From the NCBI GenBank assembly GCA_947487205.1, contig CANKVU010000005.1:62001-126000 (forward strand): DNA of 64,000 nucleotides. The letters are read 5' to 3'. The notes under the pieces were generated by a model. The model saw only the letters and a program-made list of their open reading frames with translations, had not been told where the DNA came from and made no database searches. The translations under genes and the position numbers were made by a program. The DNA comes from an uncultured Paracoccaceae bacterium (GTDB lineage: Bacteria > Pseudomonadota > Alphaproteobacteria > Rhodobacterales > Rhodobacteraceae). The number at the start of each line of letters is the position of its first letter. Position 1 is the first letter of the stretch. Shown here in pieces: positions 32,808 through 41,456 of this stretch.

Positions 32808-32957
32808 TCACCCGGTCGTCGGCACGCAGCGCTGCTGGTCGGCGTCGTAGATCGTGCCGTCGGAACAGGACATGGCGGTCCGGTCGTGCCCGCAGGCGGC
32901 GAAGGCCGCGGCCGGGGCGAGCGTCAGGACGAGGCAGGTCAGCAACGTTCTCATCAT
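32808..32957 (-). CDS. Small Cys-rich secreted protein next to purB
   Basis: A 49-residue ORF with GGGAGA just before ATG 32957. It has a signal peptide (TLLTCLVLTLAPAAAFA) and a short mature part with three Cys: ACGHDRTAMSCSDGTIYDADQQRCVP, whose spacing resembles a single chitin-binding type (CBM14-like) half-domain. Similar short genes beside purB are common in this order from memory. It lies 101 bp downstream of purB on the same strand. The function is unknown; the odd Cys count suggests dimerisation or a partner. Confidence 0.65.
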   Translation of the reverse strand: MMRTLLTCLVLTLAPAAAFAACGHDRTAMSCSDGTIYDADQQRCVPTTG

Positions 32958-33058
32958 CCGTCTCCCTGTGCATGTGCGCCTCGATCCTAGCACGGATCGG
33001 CCCACCGGCGCGCGGTTTCGGCGCCGATGGTCGCTTTGTCGCATCGCCGGGGCCGCGC

Positions 33059-34366
33059 TCAGCCCTCGCCGAAGACGCGGGCAAAGATCGTGTCGACCTG
33101 CGCGGTGTGATAGGCGAGGTCGAACTTCTCGGCGATCTGGTCGCGGGACAGGATCGCCGTGACCTCGGGATCGGCTTCCAGCTCGGTCTGGAAGTCGCTG
33201 TCGTCGGTCCACACCTTCATCGCGTTGCGCTGCACCATGGCATAGGCGTCCTCGCGGCTGGCGCCGGCCTGGGTCAGCGCCAGCAGCACGCGCTGCGACA
33301 TGACGAGGCCGCGATAGCGGTGCAGGTTCTCCAGCATCCGGTCGGGATAGACGACGAGGTTGTCGATCAGCCCGGTCAGGCGCGCCAGCGCGAAATCGAG
33401 CGTCACGGTGGCGTCGGGGCCGATATTGCGCTCCACGCTCGAATGGGAGATGTCGCGCTCGTGCCAGAGCGCCACGTTCTCCATCGCCGGGATCACGGCC
33501 ATGCGGACGAGCCGCGCGAGCCCGGTCAGGTTCTCCGACAGGACGGGATTGCGCTTGTGCGGCATGGCCGAGGAGCCCTTCTGCCCCTTGGAGAAGAATT
33601 CCTCCAGCTCGCGGACCTCGGTGCGCTGGCCGTGCCGGATCTCGACCGCGATGTTCTCGATGGAGCTGGCGACCACGCCCAGCGTCGCGAAGAAGGCGGC
33701 GTGGCGGTCGCGCGGGATCACCTGGGTCGAGATCGGCTCGGGCACCAGGCCCATCCGGTCGCAGACATGCTCCTCCACCGCCGGATCGATATTGGCGAAG
33801 GTGCCGACCGCGCCCGACAGCGCGCCGGTGGCGATCTCGGCGCGGGCGTCGCGCAGGCGCGACAGGTTGCGGTCCATCTCGGCATAGAAGCGCGCGAAGG
33901 TCAGGCCCATCGTGGTGGGCTCGGCGTGGATGCCGTGCGAGCGGCCGATGCGGACGGTGTCCTTGTGCTCGTAGGCGCGCCGCTTCAGCGCGGCGAGGAG
34001 CGCCTCCATGTCGGCGATCAGGATGTCGGCGGCACGCGTCAGCTGCACGTTGAAGCAGGTGTCGAGCACATCCGACGAGGTCATGCCCTGGTGGACGAAG
34101 CGGGCGTTCTCGGCGCCGACGATCTCGCTCAGATGGGTGAGGAAGGCGATCACGTCGTGCTTCGTCTCGGCCTCGATCTCGTCGATGCGGGCGATGTCGA
34201 ACTCGGCGTCCTTCGCCGTCCAGACCGCGTCGGCGTTCTCGCGCGGGATGGTGCCCAGCTCCGCCATGGCGTCGCCGGCATGCGCCTCGATCTCGAACCA
34301 GATCCGGAACCTGGACTGTGGCGCCCAGACCGCAACCATGTCGGGGCGGGAATAGCGGGGGATCAT
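33059..34366 (-). CDS. purB: Adenylosuccinate lyase PurB
   Basis: Purine biosynthesis enzyme that releases fumarate from SAICAR and from adenylosuccinate; a cytosolic homotetramer. The 435-residue product has the family motifs: MTSSDVLDTCFNVQ, RSHGIHAEPTTMG with catalytic His, and the flexible signature loop GSSAMPHKRNPVLSENLTG with catalytic Ser. Length and architecture match the short bacterial PurB class. It is divergent from the DUF6314 gene. Confidence 0.96.
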   Translation of the reverse strand: MIPRYSRPDMVAVWAPQSRFRIWFEIEAHAGDAMAELGTIPRENADAVWTAKDAEFDIARIDEIEAETKHDVIAFLTHLSEIVGAENARFVHQGMTSSDVLDTCFNVQLTRAADILIADMEALLAALKRRAYEHKDTVRIGRSHGIHAEPTTMGLTFARFYAEMDRNLSRLRDARAEIATGALSGAVGTFANIDPAVEEHVCDRMGLVPEPISTQVIPRDRHAAFFATLGVVASSIENIAVEIRHGQRTEVRELEEFFSKGQKGSSAMPHKRNPVLSENLTGLARLVRMAVIPAMENVALWHERDISHSSVERNIGPDATVTLDFALARLTGLIDNLVVYPDRMLENLHRYRGLVMSQRVLLALTQAGASREDAYAMVQRNAMKVWTDDSDFQTELEADPEVTAILSRDQIAEKFDLAYHTAQVDTIFARVFGEG

Positions 34367-34439
34367 CGGCGCTCACCTTCCTGTTATCAGGGACGATGCC
34401 GGTCCTAGACCAGCGGTTCCGGCACGGCAAGGAGGCCCA

Positions 34440-34856
34440 ATGGGGATCGGGTTGAAGGATTTCGCCGGACGCTGGCGGCTGAACCGGCGCATCCGCGACG
34501 ATCGATCGGGTCGCGACGGGCGGCTGCGCGGCATGGCGAGCTTCGCGCCGCGGGGGGCGACGCTGCTCTATCGCGAATGGGGGGAGCTGACGATGGGGGG
34601 CGTGGCGATGGCGGCCGAGCAATCCCATTTCTGGCGCCAGGAGGGAACGCGGATCTGCGTCGTGTTCAACGACGGACGGCCGTTCCACTGTTTCGAGCCG
34701 GGGGTCGCGACCCCGTCGGCGCGTCACGATTGCGCGCCCGACATCTACGACGTGTCCTACGACCTCGGCGGCTGGCCGGAATGGCGGGCCGAATGGCGGG
34801 TGCGCGGGCCGCGCAAGGATTACGTGATGACGAGCGCGTACATGCCGGCCGACTGA
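34440..34856 (+). CDS. DUF6314 family protein
   Basis: A 138-residue cytosolic protein with a strong AAGGAGG before ATG 34440. It begins LKDFAGRWRLNRRI, typical of this lipocalin-like beta-barrel family, and has the conserved YREWGELTMG, FNDGRPFHCF and HDCAPDIYDVSYDL segments. The role is unknown; family members in Rhodobacterales stand alone or near metabolic genes. It is convergent with the first DUF1127 gene, with a GC-rich inverted repeat (34859-34878) between the stops. Confidence 0.75.
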   Translation: MGIGLKDFAGRWRLNRRIRDDRSGRDGRLRGMASFAPRGATLLYREWGELTMGGVAMAAEQSHFWRQEGTRICVVFNDGRPFHCFEPGVATPSARHDCAPDIYDVSYDLGGWPEWRAEWRVRGPRKDYVMTSAYMPAD

Positions 34857-34878
34857 TCGCGGCCGGCCCGCGGGCCGC

Positions 34879-35031
34879 TCACGACCCGTAGACGTGGCGC
34901 GCAGCGATGCTCTCGGCCCGGTCCGGGTCGAGGCCCAGGCGCTGCGCCTGGGCATCGGACATCCGGGCGATGTCGCGGCGCAGTTCGACATAGCGGGCGC
35001 GGTCGCGCATCGCTTGCATGAAGTATCCCAT
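34879..35031 (-). CDS. DUF1127-type small protein, copy 1
   Basis: A 50-residue basic protein with an excellent ribosome site (AGGAGG, 5 bp before ATG 35031). The sequence YVELRRDIARMSDAQAQRLGLDPDRAESIAARHVYG has the DUF1127 pattern (R-x-x-R-x-L then L-x-D-I/L-G-L). Related small proteins in Rhodobacter bind RNA and influence RNA turnover. It follows a paralogue after 32 bp on the same strand; both share the layout (Y-V-x-x-R-R-x-I, LGxDPxRA, Y-G at the end). Confidence 0.72.
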   Translation of the reverse strand: MGYFMQAMRDRARYVELRRDIARMSDAQAQRLGLDPDRAESIAARHVYGS

Positions 35032-35063
35032 GGTTTCCTCCTGTGTGGTGAGGGTTTCGGTGA

Positions 35064-35216
35064 TCAGCAGCCGTAGACGGCGCGGCTGGCGTAATCGGCG
35101 GCACGGGCGGGATCGATGCCGAGGTCGCGGGCGACATGGGGCGGCATCTGCGCGATCGCGCGCCGGGTGCGGACATAGGCGGAGTGATCGTGGAAGAGTT
35201 GCGTGAGGCGGCGCAT
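35064..35216 (-). CDS. DUF1127-type small protein, copy 2
   Basis: A 50-residue paralogue of the downstream gene: SAYVRTRRAIAQMPPHVARDLGIDPARAADYASRAVYGC. ATG 35216 is preceded by AAGGA at moderate distance. Identical length and aligned motifs point to tandem duplication; it ends in Cys where copy 1 ends in Ser. It is the first gene of the pair, with the promoter presumably in the 190-bp space before the divergent antiporter gene. Confidence 0.72.
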   Translation of the reverse strand: MRRLTQLFHDHSAYVRTRRAIAQMPPHVARDLGIDPARAADYASRAVYGC

Positions 35217-35406
35217 GGTGGTCGGTCCTTCGTCTGCGTTCACGGAGCATCTGGCACCGTGCTGCGGTGCAGAGAAGGTACCTTCCGCCAGACCCGCCAT
35301 GCAGCGCGTGCAAGGGCCAAGGGACGGCCCCCTGCCGCCCGGGACTTGATCGGCGGCGCGGCCGGGCCATCCTCCGCCCGGCATCACCCAAGGGCCGGAG
35401 CCAGAC

Positions 35407-36327
35407 ATGCTGTACCTGTTCATCCTCGCGGGATTCGTGCTGCTCATGGCGGGGGGCGAGGTTCTCGTCCGTGGCGCCGTGGCCCTGGCCGCGCGGCTGG
35501 GCGTGTCGCCGCTCCTTGTCGGGTTGACGGTGGTCGGTTTCGGCACCTCGACCCCCGAACTGGTCACCAGCCTCGACGCCGCCTTCGCCGGGGCGCCCGG
35601 GATCGCGGTCGGCAACGTGATCGGGTCGAACATCGCCAACATCCTGCTGATCCTGGGGATCGCGGCGCTGCTGATGCCGGTGGCGGTCGATCGCCGCGCG
35701 TTCCTGCGCGACGGCGGCGTGGCGCTGATCGCGGCGCTCGCGGCGGTCGCGGTCGTGCTGGCCGGGGCCCTGTCGCGCCCCGCGGGGGCGCTCCTGGTGC
35801 TGGGCCTGGGCGCCTATATCGCCGTCGCGTTCTGGCGCGACCGGGGGAGCGCCGACCCCGACGCCGCGCCGCCGCGCCACGGTCCCGCGGTCGCCGCGGC
35901 GCTGGCGCTCGGGGGCATCGCGCTGACGGTGTTCGGGGCGCGGCTCCTGGTGCAGGGGGCGACCGACCTGGCCACGGCCTGGGGCGTGCCCGAGACGGTG
36001 ATCGGGCTGACGGTGGTGGCGGTGGGCACGTCGCTGCCCGAACTGGCGACGGCGGTCGTCGCCGCGATGCGGCGCCAGGGCGACATCGCCTTCGGCAACG
36101 TCGTGGGATCGAACATCTACAACATCCTGGGGATCCTGGGCGTGACGGCCCTGGTCCGGCCGATCCCGGTCCCGCCCGAGATCGCGGCGTTCGACATCTG
36201 GGTGATGCTGGCCGCGACGGTCGCGCTGACGGCGGTGGCGGTGACCGGCTGGCGCGTCACGCGCGGCGAGGGCGCGGCGCTCGTCGCGGCCTACGCGGCC
36301 TATTGCGCGGTGCTCTTCCTCGGGTGA
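35407..36327 (+). CDS. Calcium/sodium antiporter (CaCA family, YrbG type)
   Basis: Inner-membrane cation exchanger of 306 residues. Two inverted halves each carry the alpha-repeat motif: GLTVVGFGTSTPELVTS with GNVIGSNIANILLILG, and GLTVVAVGTSLPELATA with GNVVGSNIYNILGILG; these acidic and Asn residues bind Ca2+ and Na+. About ten membrane helices are predicted, with a short basic loop near residue 140. It is convergent with gap, sharing a strong hairpin between the stops. Confidence 0.92.
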   Translation: MLYLFILAGFVLLMAGGEVLVRGAVALAARLGVSPLLVGLTVVGFGTSTPELVTSLDAAFAGAPGIAVGNVIGSNIANILLILGIAALLMPVAVDRRAFLRDGGVALIAALAAVAVVLAGALSRPAGALLVLGLGAYIAVAFWRDRGSADPDAAPPRHGPAVAAALALGGIALTVFGARLLVQGATDLATAWGVPETVIGLTVVAVGTSLPELATAVVAAMRRQGDIAFGNVVGSNIYNILGILGVTALVRPIPVPPEIAAFDIWVMLAATVALTAVAVTGWRVTRGEGAALVAAYAAYCAVLFLG

Positions 36328-36328
36328 T

Positions 36329-36354
36329 GCGCGCCCGCGCGGTCGCGGGCGCGC
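36329..36354. terminator. Bidirectional 11-bp hairpin between antiporter and gap
   Basis: GCGCGCCCGCG (36329-36339) and CGCGGGCGCGC (36344-36354), loop CGGT, directly between two convergent stops. No U tract on either strand. Confidence 0.55.
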
Positions 36355-36360
36355 GGGCGA

Positions 36361-37359
36361 TCAGAGGCGGCCCATGGCGACGGCGGTGTCGGCCATCCGG
36401 TTCGAGAAGCCCCATTCGTTGTCGTACCACGAAAGGATCCGGCACATGGTGCCTTCCATGACCTTGGTCTGGTCCATGTGGAAGATCGACGAATGCGCGT
36501 CGTGGTTGAAGTCGCTCGACACCAGCTTGTCGTCGGTGAAGCCGAGGATGCCCTCGAGCGGGCCGCCGGCGGCGCTGCGGACGGCCTCGTTGATCTCCTC
36601 GACGCTGGTCTCGCGCGCCGCGGTGAAGGTCAGGTCCACCACCGACACGTTCGGCGTCGGCACCCGGATCGCCACCCCGTCGAGCTTGCCCTGAAGGTCG
36701 GGCAGCACGAGGCCGACCGCCTTGGCCGCGCCGGTGGAGGTCGGGATCATGTTCAGCCCCGCCGCGCGGGCGCGGTAGAGGTCCTTGTGAAGCGTGTCGA
36801 GCGTCGGCTGGTCGCCGGTATAGGAATGGATCGTGGTCATGAAGCCGCGCTCGATCCCGATCGCGTCGTTCAGGACCTTGGCCACCGGCGCGAGGCAGTT
36901 CGTCGTGCAGGACGCGTTGGAGACGACCTTGTCCTCGGCGGTCAGGCTGTCGTGGTTGACGCCATAAACGATGGTCTTGTGCGCCTCCGAGCAGGGCGCC
37001 GAGACGAGCACCCGGCCCGAGCCGTTCTCGAGATGGAGCGCGGCCTTCTCGCGGCTGGTGAAGATGCCGGTACATTCGAGCGCCACGTCGATGTCCGACC
37101 AGGGCAGTTCCTTGGGGTCCTTGATGGAGGTCACGCGGATGCGGCCCTGGCCCGCGTCGATCCAGTCCTCGCCGGAGGACACGTCCGACGGGAAGCGGCC
37201 GTGCACGGAATCGTAGCGCAACAGGTGGGCGTTGGTCTCGACCGGGCCGAGGTCGTTGATGGCCACGACCTCGATGTCGGTGCGGCCCCGCTCGACGATG
37301 CTGCGCAGGACATTGCGGCCGATTCGGCCGAAGCCGTTGATGGCGACCTTGACTGCCAT
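36361..37359 (-). CDS. gap: Glyceraldehyde-3-phosphate dehydrogenase, type I
   Basis: NAD-dependent glycolytic/gluconeogenic enzyme forming 1,3-bisphosphoglycerate. The 332-residue product has the Rossmann start KVAINGFGRIGRNVLR, the catalytic Cys in SNASCTTNCLAPVAK, the phosphate site TGAAKAVG and the C-terminal WYDNEWGFSNRM. Asp at the end of beta-2 (INDLG) indicates NAD preference. ATG 37359 has AGGATACC upstream. The window contains no other glycolytic gene next to it. Confidence 0.95.
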   Translation of the reverse strand: MAVKVAINGFGRIGRNVLRSIVERGRTDIEVVAINDLGPVETNAHLLRYDSVHGRFPSDVSSGEDWIDAGQGRIRVTSIKDPKELPWSDIDVALECTGIFTSREKAALHLENGSGRVLVSAPCSEAHKTIVYGVNHDSLTAEDKVVSNASCTTNCLAPVAKVLNDAIGIERGFMTTIHSYTGDQPTLDTLHKDLYRARAAGLNMIPTSTGAAKAVGLVLPDLQGKLDGVAIRVPTPNVSVVDLTFTAARETSVEEINEAVRSAAGGPLEGILGFTDDKLVSSDFNHDAHSSIFHMDQTKVMEGTMCRILSWYDNEWGFSNRMADTAVAMGRL

Positions 37360-37535
37360 GGGTATCCTCCAGAATTCGGACGGCCCCCGTGGCCGGTCCG
37401 TCGGGCAGTGTTGAAGGACAAATGACCGACAGGGTCAACCGTCGCCCATGGCGGGGGCCCGGGCGCGCAACGGCCGCCGTCCCGGTGGGGGAGCGGCGGC
37501 CGCGGAGCGGGGACCCGCGGTCCCGAGGCGTGCGG

Positions 37536-38102
37536 TCAGCGGCCCCAGCTTCGGACCGGGCCGCAATCCATGTGCACGAAGTTGGAGGAGGTGTAGCGCC
37601 CGACGCCGCCCGCCCGGCAGGCCGAGGCGGCGTTGAACATCTGTGCGACCGAACGGGACTGGAGCCGCAGGTCGGCGGCCTGGCCGCGCAGGTGGCGCGA
37701 ATTCTTGGCCACCCCCGAGGAGCGCCGGCGCAGCATCGCGTTGGTCTCGGGGCTGCGATAGCCCGAGATCAGCATGTAGGGCTCGGTCGTGTCGAGAAGG
37801 TTGTGCGCGGCGGACATGATGTCGAGCGCGTTGGGATCGATCTGCTTGATCTGGTTGTTACGCCAATCGCGCATGAAGTGGTTGATCTCGTCGAGGGCGG
37901 ACCCGACATACTTACCCTCGATCCAGTAGATGGTGTCGAGGTTCTCGCCGGTCCGGCCGTTGTACATCTTGATCCGGCGGATGTCCCCGGCGCCCCTGAG
38001 GAAGCCGAAGGCGTTGGCATAGGTCGGCGCGGCCGCGAGGCCCGTGGCCGCGAAGGCACCCAGAAGGGTCCGGCGGGTCAGCCCGCTGGTCATTTCGGTC
38101 AT
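37536..38102 (-). CDS. Tat-exported DUF882 / YcbK-type M15 peptidase-like protein
   Basis: A 188-residue protein with a twin-arginine signal (LTRRTLLGAFAATGLAAAPTYANA) and a D,D/L,D-carboxypeptidase-like M15 fold: SGYRSPETNAMLRR, NSRHLRGQAADLRL (His and Asp metal ligands) and SSNFVHMDCGPVRSW (final His). It is thought to act on peptidoglycan peptides in the periplasm. Two starts are possible, ATG 38102 and ATG 38093; the second has AGGA at better spacing. It is divergent from an L,D-transpeptidase gene, so the two wall enzymes share a control region. Confidence 0.88.
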   Translation of the reverse strand: MTEMTSGLTRRTLLGAFAATGLAAAPTYANAFGFLRGAGDIRRIKMYNGRTGENLDTIYWIEGKYVGSALDEINHFMRDWRNNQIKQIDPNALDIMSAAHNLLDTTEPYMLISGYRSPETNAMLRRRSSGVAKNSRHLRGQAADLRLQSRSVAQMFNAASACRAGGVGRYTSSNFVHMDCGPVRSWGR

Positions 38103-38414
38103 GTCCTGTACGTCCCGTGCTAGTCGAACTGCTCGTCTCGAAATCTCGCGTTGTCCGCGATTGTATGCCCGTTCAGGCGTCCCTCTCCTATGCCATGCCG
38201 AAGGCCGCAACGGAAGCGTTCAGCGGCCACACGCAAAAAAGTTCCATCCCACCGGCAGGTTTTCGCTTAAACGGGTCGCAACACTTCGAGAGTATCTTGT
38301 GACTTTCGAAACCGGGGCGAACACGGGCGTGACGTGGCGTCCGCAACCCCCGGGGGTGAAACGGAACCGCATCGCCCGGCATTTCACCGGGGATCGACGA
38401 CAGGGGACCACGCC
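38103..38414. other. 312-bp divergent control region between DUF882 and L,D-transpeptidase genes
   Basis: It is less GC-rich than its surroundings, notably around 38230-38310 (AAAAAAG, TTTTCGCTTAAAC, TATCTTGTG), as expected for promoters. No consensus promoter pair, ORF or clear dyad could be assigned. Confidence 0.4.
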
Positions 38415-40034
38415 ATGATTCCGGCCGCCGCCAAGATTGCCTGCACCGCCCTGGCCCTGGCCGCCGCGAGCCTCGGCGCGGCGCCCGCCACGGCCGAGAT
38501 CACGCCCTTCGCGCTCGGCCTCGCGGCCGCGGCGGCGGATGACGACGACCTTTCCGCCTATTACCGGGACGCGGGCTACGACCCGCTCTGGGTCGGGTCC
38601 GAGGCGGACGACCGGGACCGGCGCGCGGCGCTCCTGGCCGCGCTCGGCGGCGCCGAGACGCACGGCCTGCCCGCCGGGCGCTACGACGCCGACCGGGTCC
38701 GGCGCGCGCTGCGGGACGCGGCCACGGCACGGGACCGCGCCCGGCTGGAGGTCGAGCTTTCCACCCTCTTCCTGCGCTTCGCCGCCGACCTGCAATCGGG
38801 GATTCTGGAGCCGGGCGAGGTCGTGGCCGAGATCCGGCGCGAGGCGCCGCGGCGCGACCGGCAGGCGATCCTGCGCGACTTGTCGCGCGTGCCGGCTTCG
38901 GCCTTCATGGCCGGGCTCGCTCCCGGCGGGCAGGAATATGCCCGCCTGATCGGGGCGAAGCACGACCTGGAGGCCGCGATCCGCGCCGGCGGCTGGGGCG
39001 AGCCGGTGCGGGCCTCCCGCCTGGAGCGGGGCGATACCGGCCCCGAGGTCGTGGCGCTGCGCGACCGCCTGGTGGCCATGGGCTACATGGCGCCCTCGGC
39101 GCTGCCCGAGTTCGACGCCCGGCTGGAACGGGCGGTGACGGCGTTCCAGGGCGATCACGGCCTGGCGGCGGACGGCATCGCCGGCGACCGCACCCTGCGG
39201 GAGCTGAATGCCAGCCCCGAGCGCCGGCTGGGACAGGTGCTGGTCGCGATGGAGCGGGAACGCTGGATGAACCGCGACCTGGGCGACGCCCATATCTGGG
39301 TGAACCTCACCGATTTCCACGCCCGGATCGTGGTCGGCGGCGAAACCCGGTTCCGCACCCGGTCGGTGATCGGCAAGCGCGAGCACCAGACGCCGGAATT
39401 CTCGGACACGATGGACCACATGGTCATCAACCCCTACTGGTACGTGCCCCGGTCCATCGTGGTGGAGGAATACCTGCCCGACCTGCGCCGCAACCCGCGC
39501 GCCCACGGGCAGCTGCAGATCCTCGACCGGCAGGGCCGCGTCGTCGGTCGCAACCAGAGCTTCGCCCGCTATTCCGCGCGCGACTTTCCCTATTCGATGC
39601 GCCAGGAGCCGGGGCCGTCGAACGCCCTCGGGCGGGTGAAGTTCATGTTCCCCAACCGCTACAACATCTACCTCCACGACACGCCGTCCCAGCATCTCTT
39701 CTCGGAGCCGGTGCGGGCCTTCAGCCACGGCTGCATCCGCCTCGACGAGCCGTACGATTTCGCCCGCGCGCTCCTGCGCCTCGACGGCGATGCCGATCCC
39801 GAGGGGACGTTCCGGCGCCACCTGCAATCGGGCGACAACCGGCGGGTGGACCTGTCCGACCCGTTGCCCGTGCACCTCGTCTATCGCACCGCGATGGCCA
39901 AGCCCGACGGCGGCATGGAATACCGCGACGACATCTACGGCCGCGACGCGCGCATCCTCGACGCGCTGATGACGCGGGGCGTGCGGATCCCCGGCCTCGA
40001 CCGGCAACTGGCGCTTTCGACCGCGGGCGACTAG
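38415..40034 (+). CDS. L,D-transpeptidase, YcbB/LdtD type
   Basis: Periplasmic enzyme forming 3-3 peptidoglycan cross-links (or acting as an L,D-carboxypeptidase). The 539-residue product has a signal peptide (IACTALALAAASLGAAPATA), a scaffold domain (residues 40-210), a peptidoglycan-binding domain (LERGDTGPEVVALRDRL to GIAGDRTLRELN) and a YkuD catalytic domain with INPYWYVPRSIVVEE and the Cys motif AFSHGCIRLDEP. ATG 38415 follows AGGGGACC. It lies 32 bp before lpxD on the same strand. Confidence 0.93.
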   Translation: MIPAAAKIACTALALAAASLGAAPATAEITPFALGLAAAAADDDDLSAYYRDAGYDPLWVGSEADDRDRRAALLAALGGAETHGLPAGRYDADRVRRALRDAATARDRARLEVELSTLFLRFAADLQSGILEPGEVVAEIRREAPRRDRQAILRDLSRVPASAFMAGLAPGGQEYARLIGAKHDLEAAIRAGGWGEPVRASRLERGDTGPEVVALRDRLVAMGYMAPSALPEFDARLERAVTAFQGDHGLAADGIAGDRTLRELNASPERRLGQVLVAMERERWMNRDLGDAHIWVNLTDFHARIVVGGETRFRTRSVIGKREHQTPEFSDTMDHMVINPYWYVPRSIVVEEYLPDLRRNPRAHGQLQILDRQGRVVGRNQSFARYSARDFPYSMRQEPGPSNALGRVKFMFPNRYNIYLHDTPSQHLFSEPVRAFSHGCIRLDEPYDFARALLRLDGDADPEGTFRRHLQSGDNRRVDLSDPLPVHLVYRTAMAKPDGGMEYRDDIYGRDARILDALMTRGVRIPGLDRQLALSTAGD

Positions 40035-40066
40035 GGTCCGGCCAGATCCAAGGCCCGGAGGGGAAC

Positions 40067-41158
40067 ATGGCGGAACGCCTGAGCGACATCGCGGCGGCCC
40101 TGTCGGCCCGGCTCGAAGGGGACGGCGCGATTGCCATCACCGGCGCCGCCGAGCCGGCCGAGGCGGGGCCGGGGGACCTGGCGTTGGCGATGCAGCCCGC
40201 CTATGCCGAGCGCCTGCCCGACGGGCGCGCCCGCGCCGCGATCCTGTGGGAGGGTGCGGATTGGCGGGCGCTCGGCCTCGAGGCGGCGCTCTTCGTGCAG
40301 CGGCCGCGGCTCGCCATGGCGCACCTGACCGCCCGGCTCGATCCCGGGCCCGCGATCGCGCCGGGCATCCACCCCACCGCCGTCATCGACGACACCGCCG
40401 AGATCGGCGCCGGCGCCGCGATCGGCCCGCTGGTGGTGGTGGGGCCGGGCGCGCGGATCGGCGCGCGGGCGCGGATCGCGGCCCATGCGAGCATCGCCGA
40501 AGCGGCCGCGATCGGAGACGACGCGCTCCTCTCGGCCGGCGTGCGGATCGGGGCGCGGGTGCGGATCGGGCACCGCTTCGTGTCGCAGCCCGGCGCGGTG
40601 GTGGGCGCCGACGGCCTGTCCTTCGTCACCCCCGAGATGTCGGGCGTCGAGCGCGCGCGCGAGACGATGGGCGACCAGGGCGAGATCGTCGCGCAGGGAT
40701 GGACCCGGATCCATTCCCTGGGCGCGGTCGAGATCGGCGACGACGTGGAGCTGGGCGCCAATACCTGCATCGACCGGGGCACGATCCGCGCCACGCGGAT
40801 CGGCCGCGGCTGCAAGATCGACAATCTGTGCCACATCGCCCACAACGTGGTGCTGGGCGCGGATTGCCTGCTGGCCGGGCAGACCGGGATCGCGGGGTCC
40901 ACGCAGATCGGCGACCGCGTGGTGTGCGGCGGCCAGACGGGGATCGCCGACAACCTGCGCGTGGGCTCGGACGTGATCCTCGGCGGCGGCTCCAAGGTGC
41001 TCTCGAACGTGGCCGGGGGCCGGGTGATGCTGGGCTACCCGGCGGTGCGGATGGACCAGCACGTGGACATGTACAAGGCGCTGCGGCGGCTGCCGCGCGT
41101 CCTGCGCGATCTCGGACCGCGCCAGAAAGCTGTTTCAAAAGACGCCGAGGGTCAGTAA
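40067..41158 (+). CDS. lpxD: UDP-3-O-acylglucosamine N-acyltransferase LpxD
   Basis: Third step of lipid A synthesis: N-acylation of UDP-3-O-acyl-glucosamine from 3-hydroxyacyl-ACP. The 363-residue product has the N-terminal uridine-binding domain (LSDIAAALSARLEGDG; GDLALAMQPAYAERL), a long hexapeptide left-handed helix, and the catalytic His in CHIAHNVVLGAD. It is separated here from bamA-fabZ-lpxA, where many relatives carry it, and instead heads a unit with an ACP, a ketoacyl synthase and a Dabb protein, suggesting specialised acyl supply. Confidence 0.94.
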   Translation: MAERLSDIAAALSARLEGDGAIAITGAAEPAEAGPGDLALAMQPAYAERLPDGRARAAILWEGADWRALGLEAALFVQRPRLAMAHLTARLDPGPAIAPGIHPTAVIDDTAEIGAGAAIGPLVVVGPGARIGARARIAAHASIAEAAAIGDDALLSAGVRIGARVRIGHRFVSQPGAVVGADGLSFVTPEMSGVERARETMGDQGEIVAQGWTRIHSLGAVEIGDDVELGANTCIDRGTIRATRIGRGCKIDNLCHIAHNVVLGADCLLAGQTGIAGSTQIGDRVVCGGQTGIADNLRVGSDVILGGGSKVLSNVAGGRVMLGYPAVRMDQHVDMYKALRRLPRVLRDLGPRQKAVSKDAEGQ

Positions 41159-41189
41159 ATCTCCGCCGCGAACGGACAGAGGCGGCACA

Positions 41190-41456
41190 ATGGCAGACGA
41201 CGTGAAGGACAAGGTGATCCGGATCATCGCCGAGCAGGCGATGCTGGACCCTGCCGACATCTCGATGACGCAATCGCTGGAGGAGATCGGGATCGATTCC
41301 CTGGGCCTCGTCGAATCTATTTTCGCCATCGAGGAGGAGTTCGACATCCAGGTGCCCTTCAACGCCAACGAGCCCGCCAAGAGCGAGTTCGACATCTCGT
41401 CCGTGGCCTCGATCGTCGGGGCGGTCGAGGGACTCGTGGCGGCCCAGAAGGCGTGA
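41190..41456 (+). CDS. Acyl carrier protein (second, specialised type)
   Basis: An 88-residue ACP with phosphopantetheine Ser37 in GIDSLGLVES and acidic helix II (IFAIEEEFDIQVPF). It differs from housekeeping AcpP, which is normally beside fabF/fabD, and its neighbours here are lpxD and a separate ketoacyl synthase. The stop overlaps the GTG start of that synthase. Rhizobia use a dedicated AcpXL for very long lipid A acyl chains; whether this ACP plays a similar role or carries a modified acyl chain is inference. Confidence 0.88.
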   Translation: MADDVKDKVIRIIAEQAMLDPADISMTQSLEEIGIDSLGLVESIFAIEEEFDIQVPFNANEPAKSEFDISSVASIVGAVEGLVAAQKA

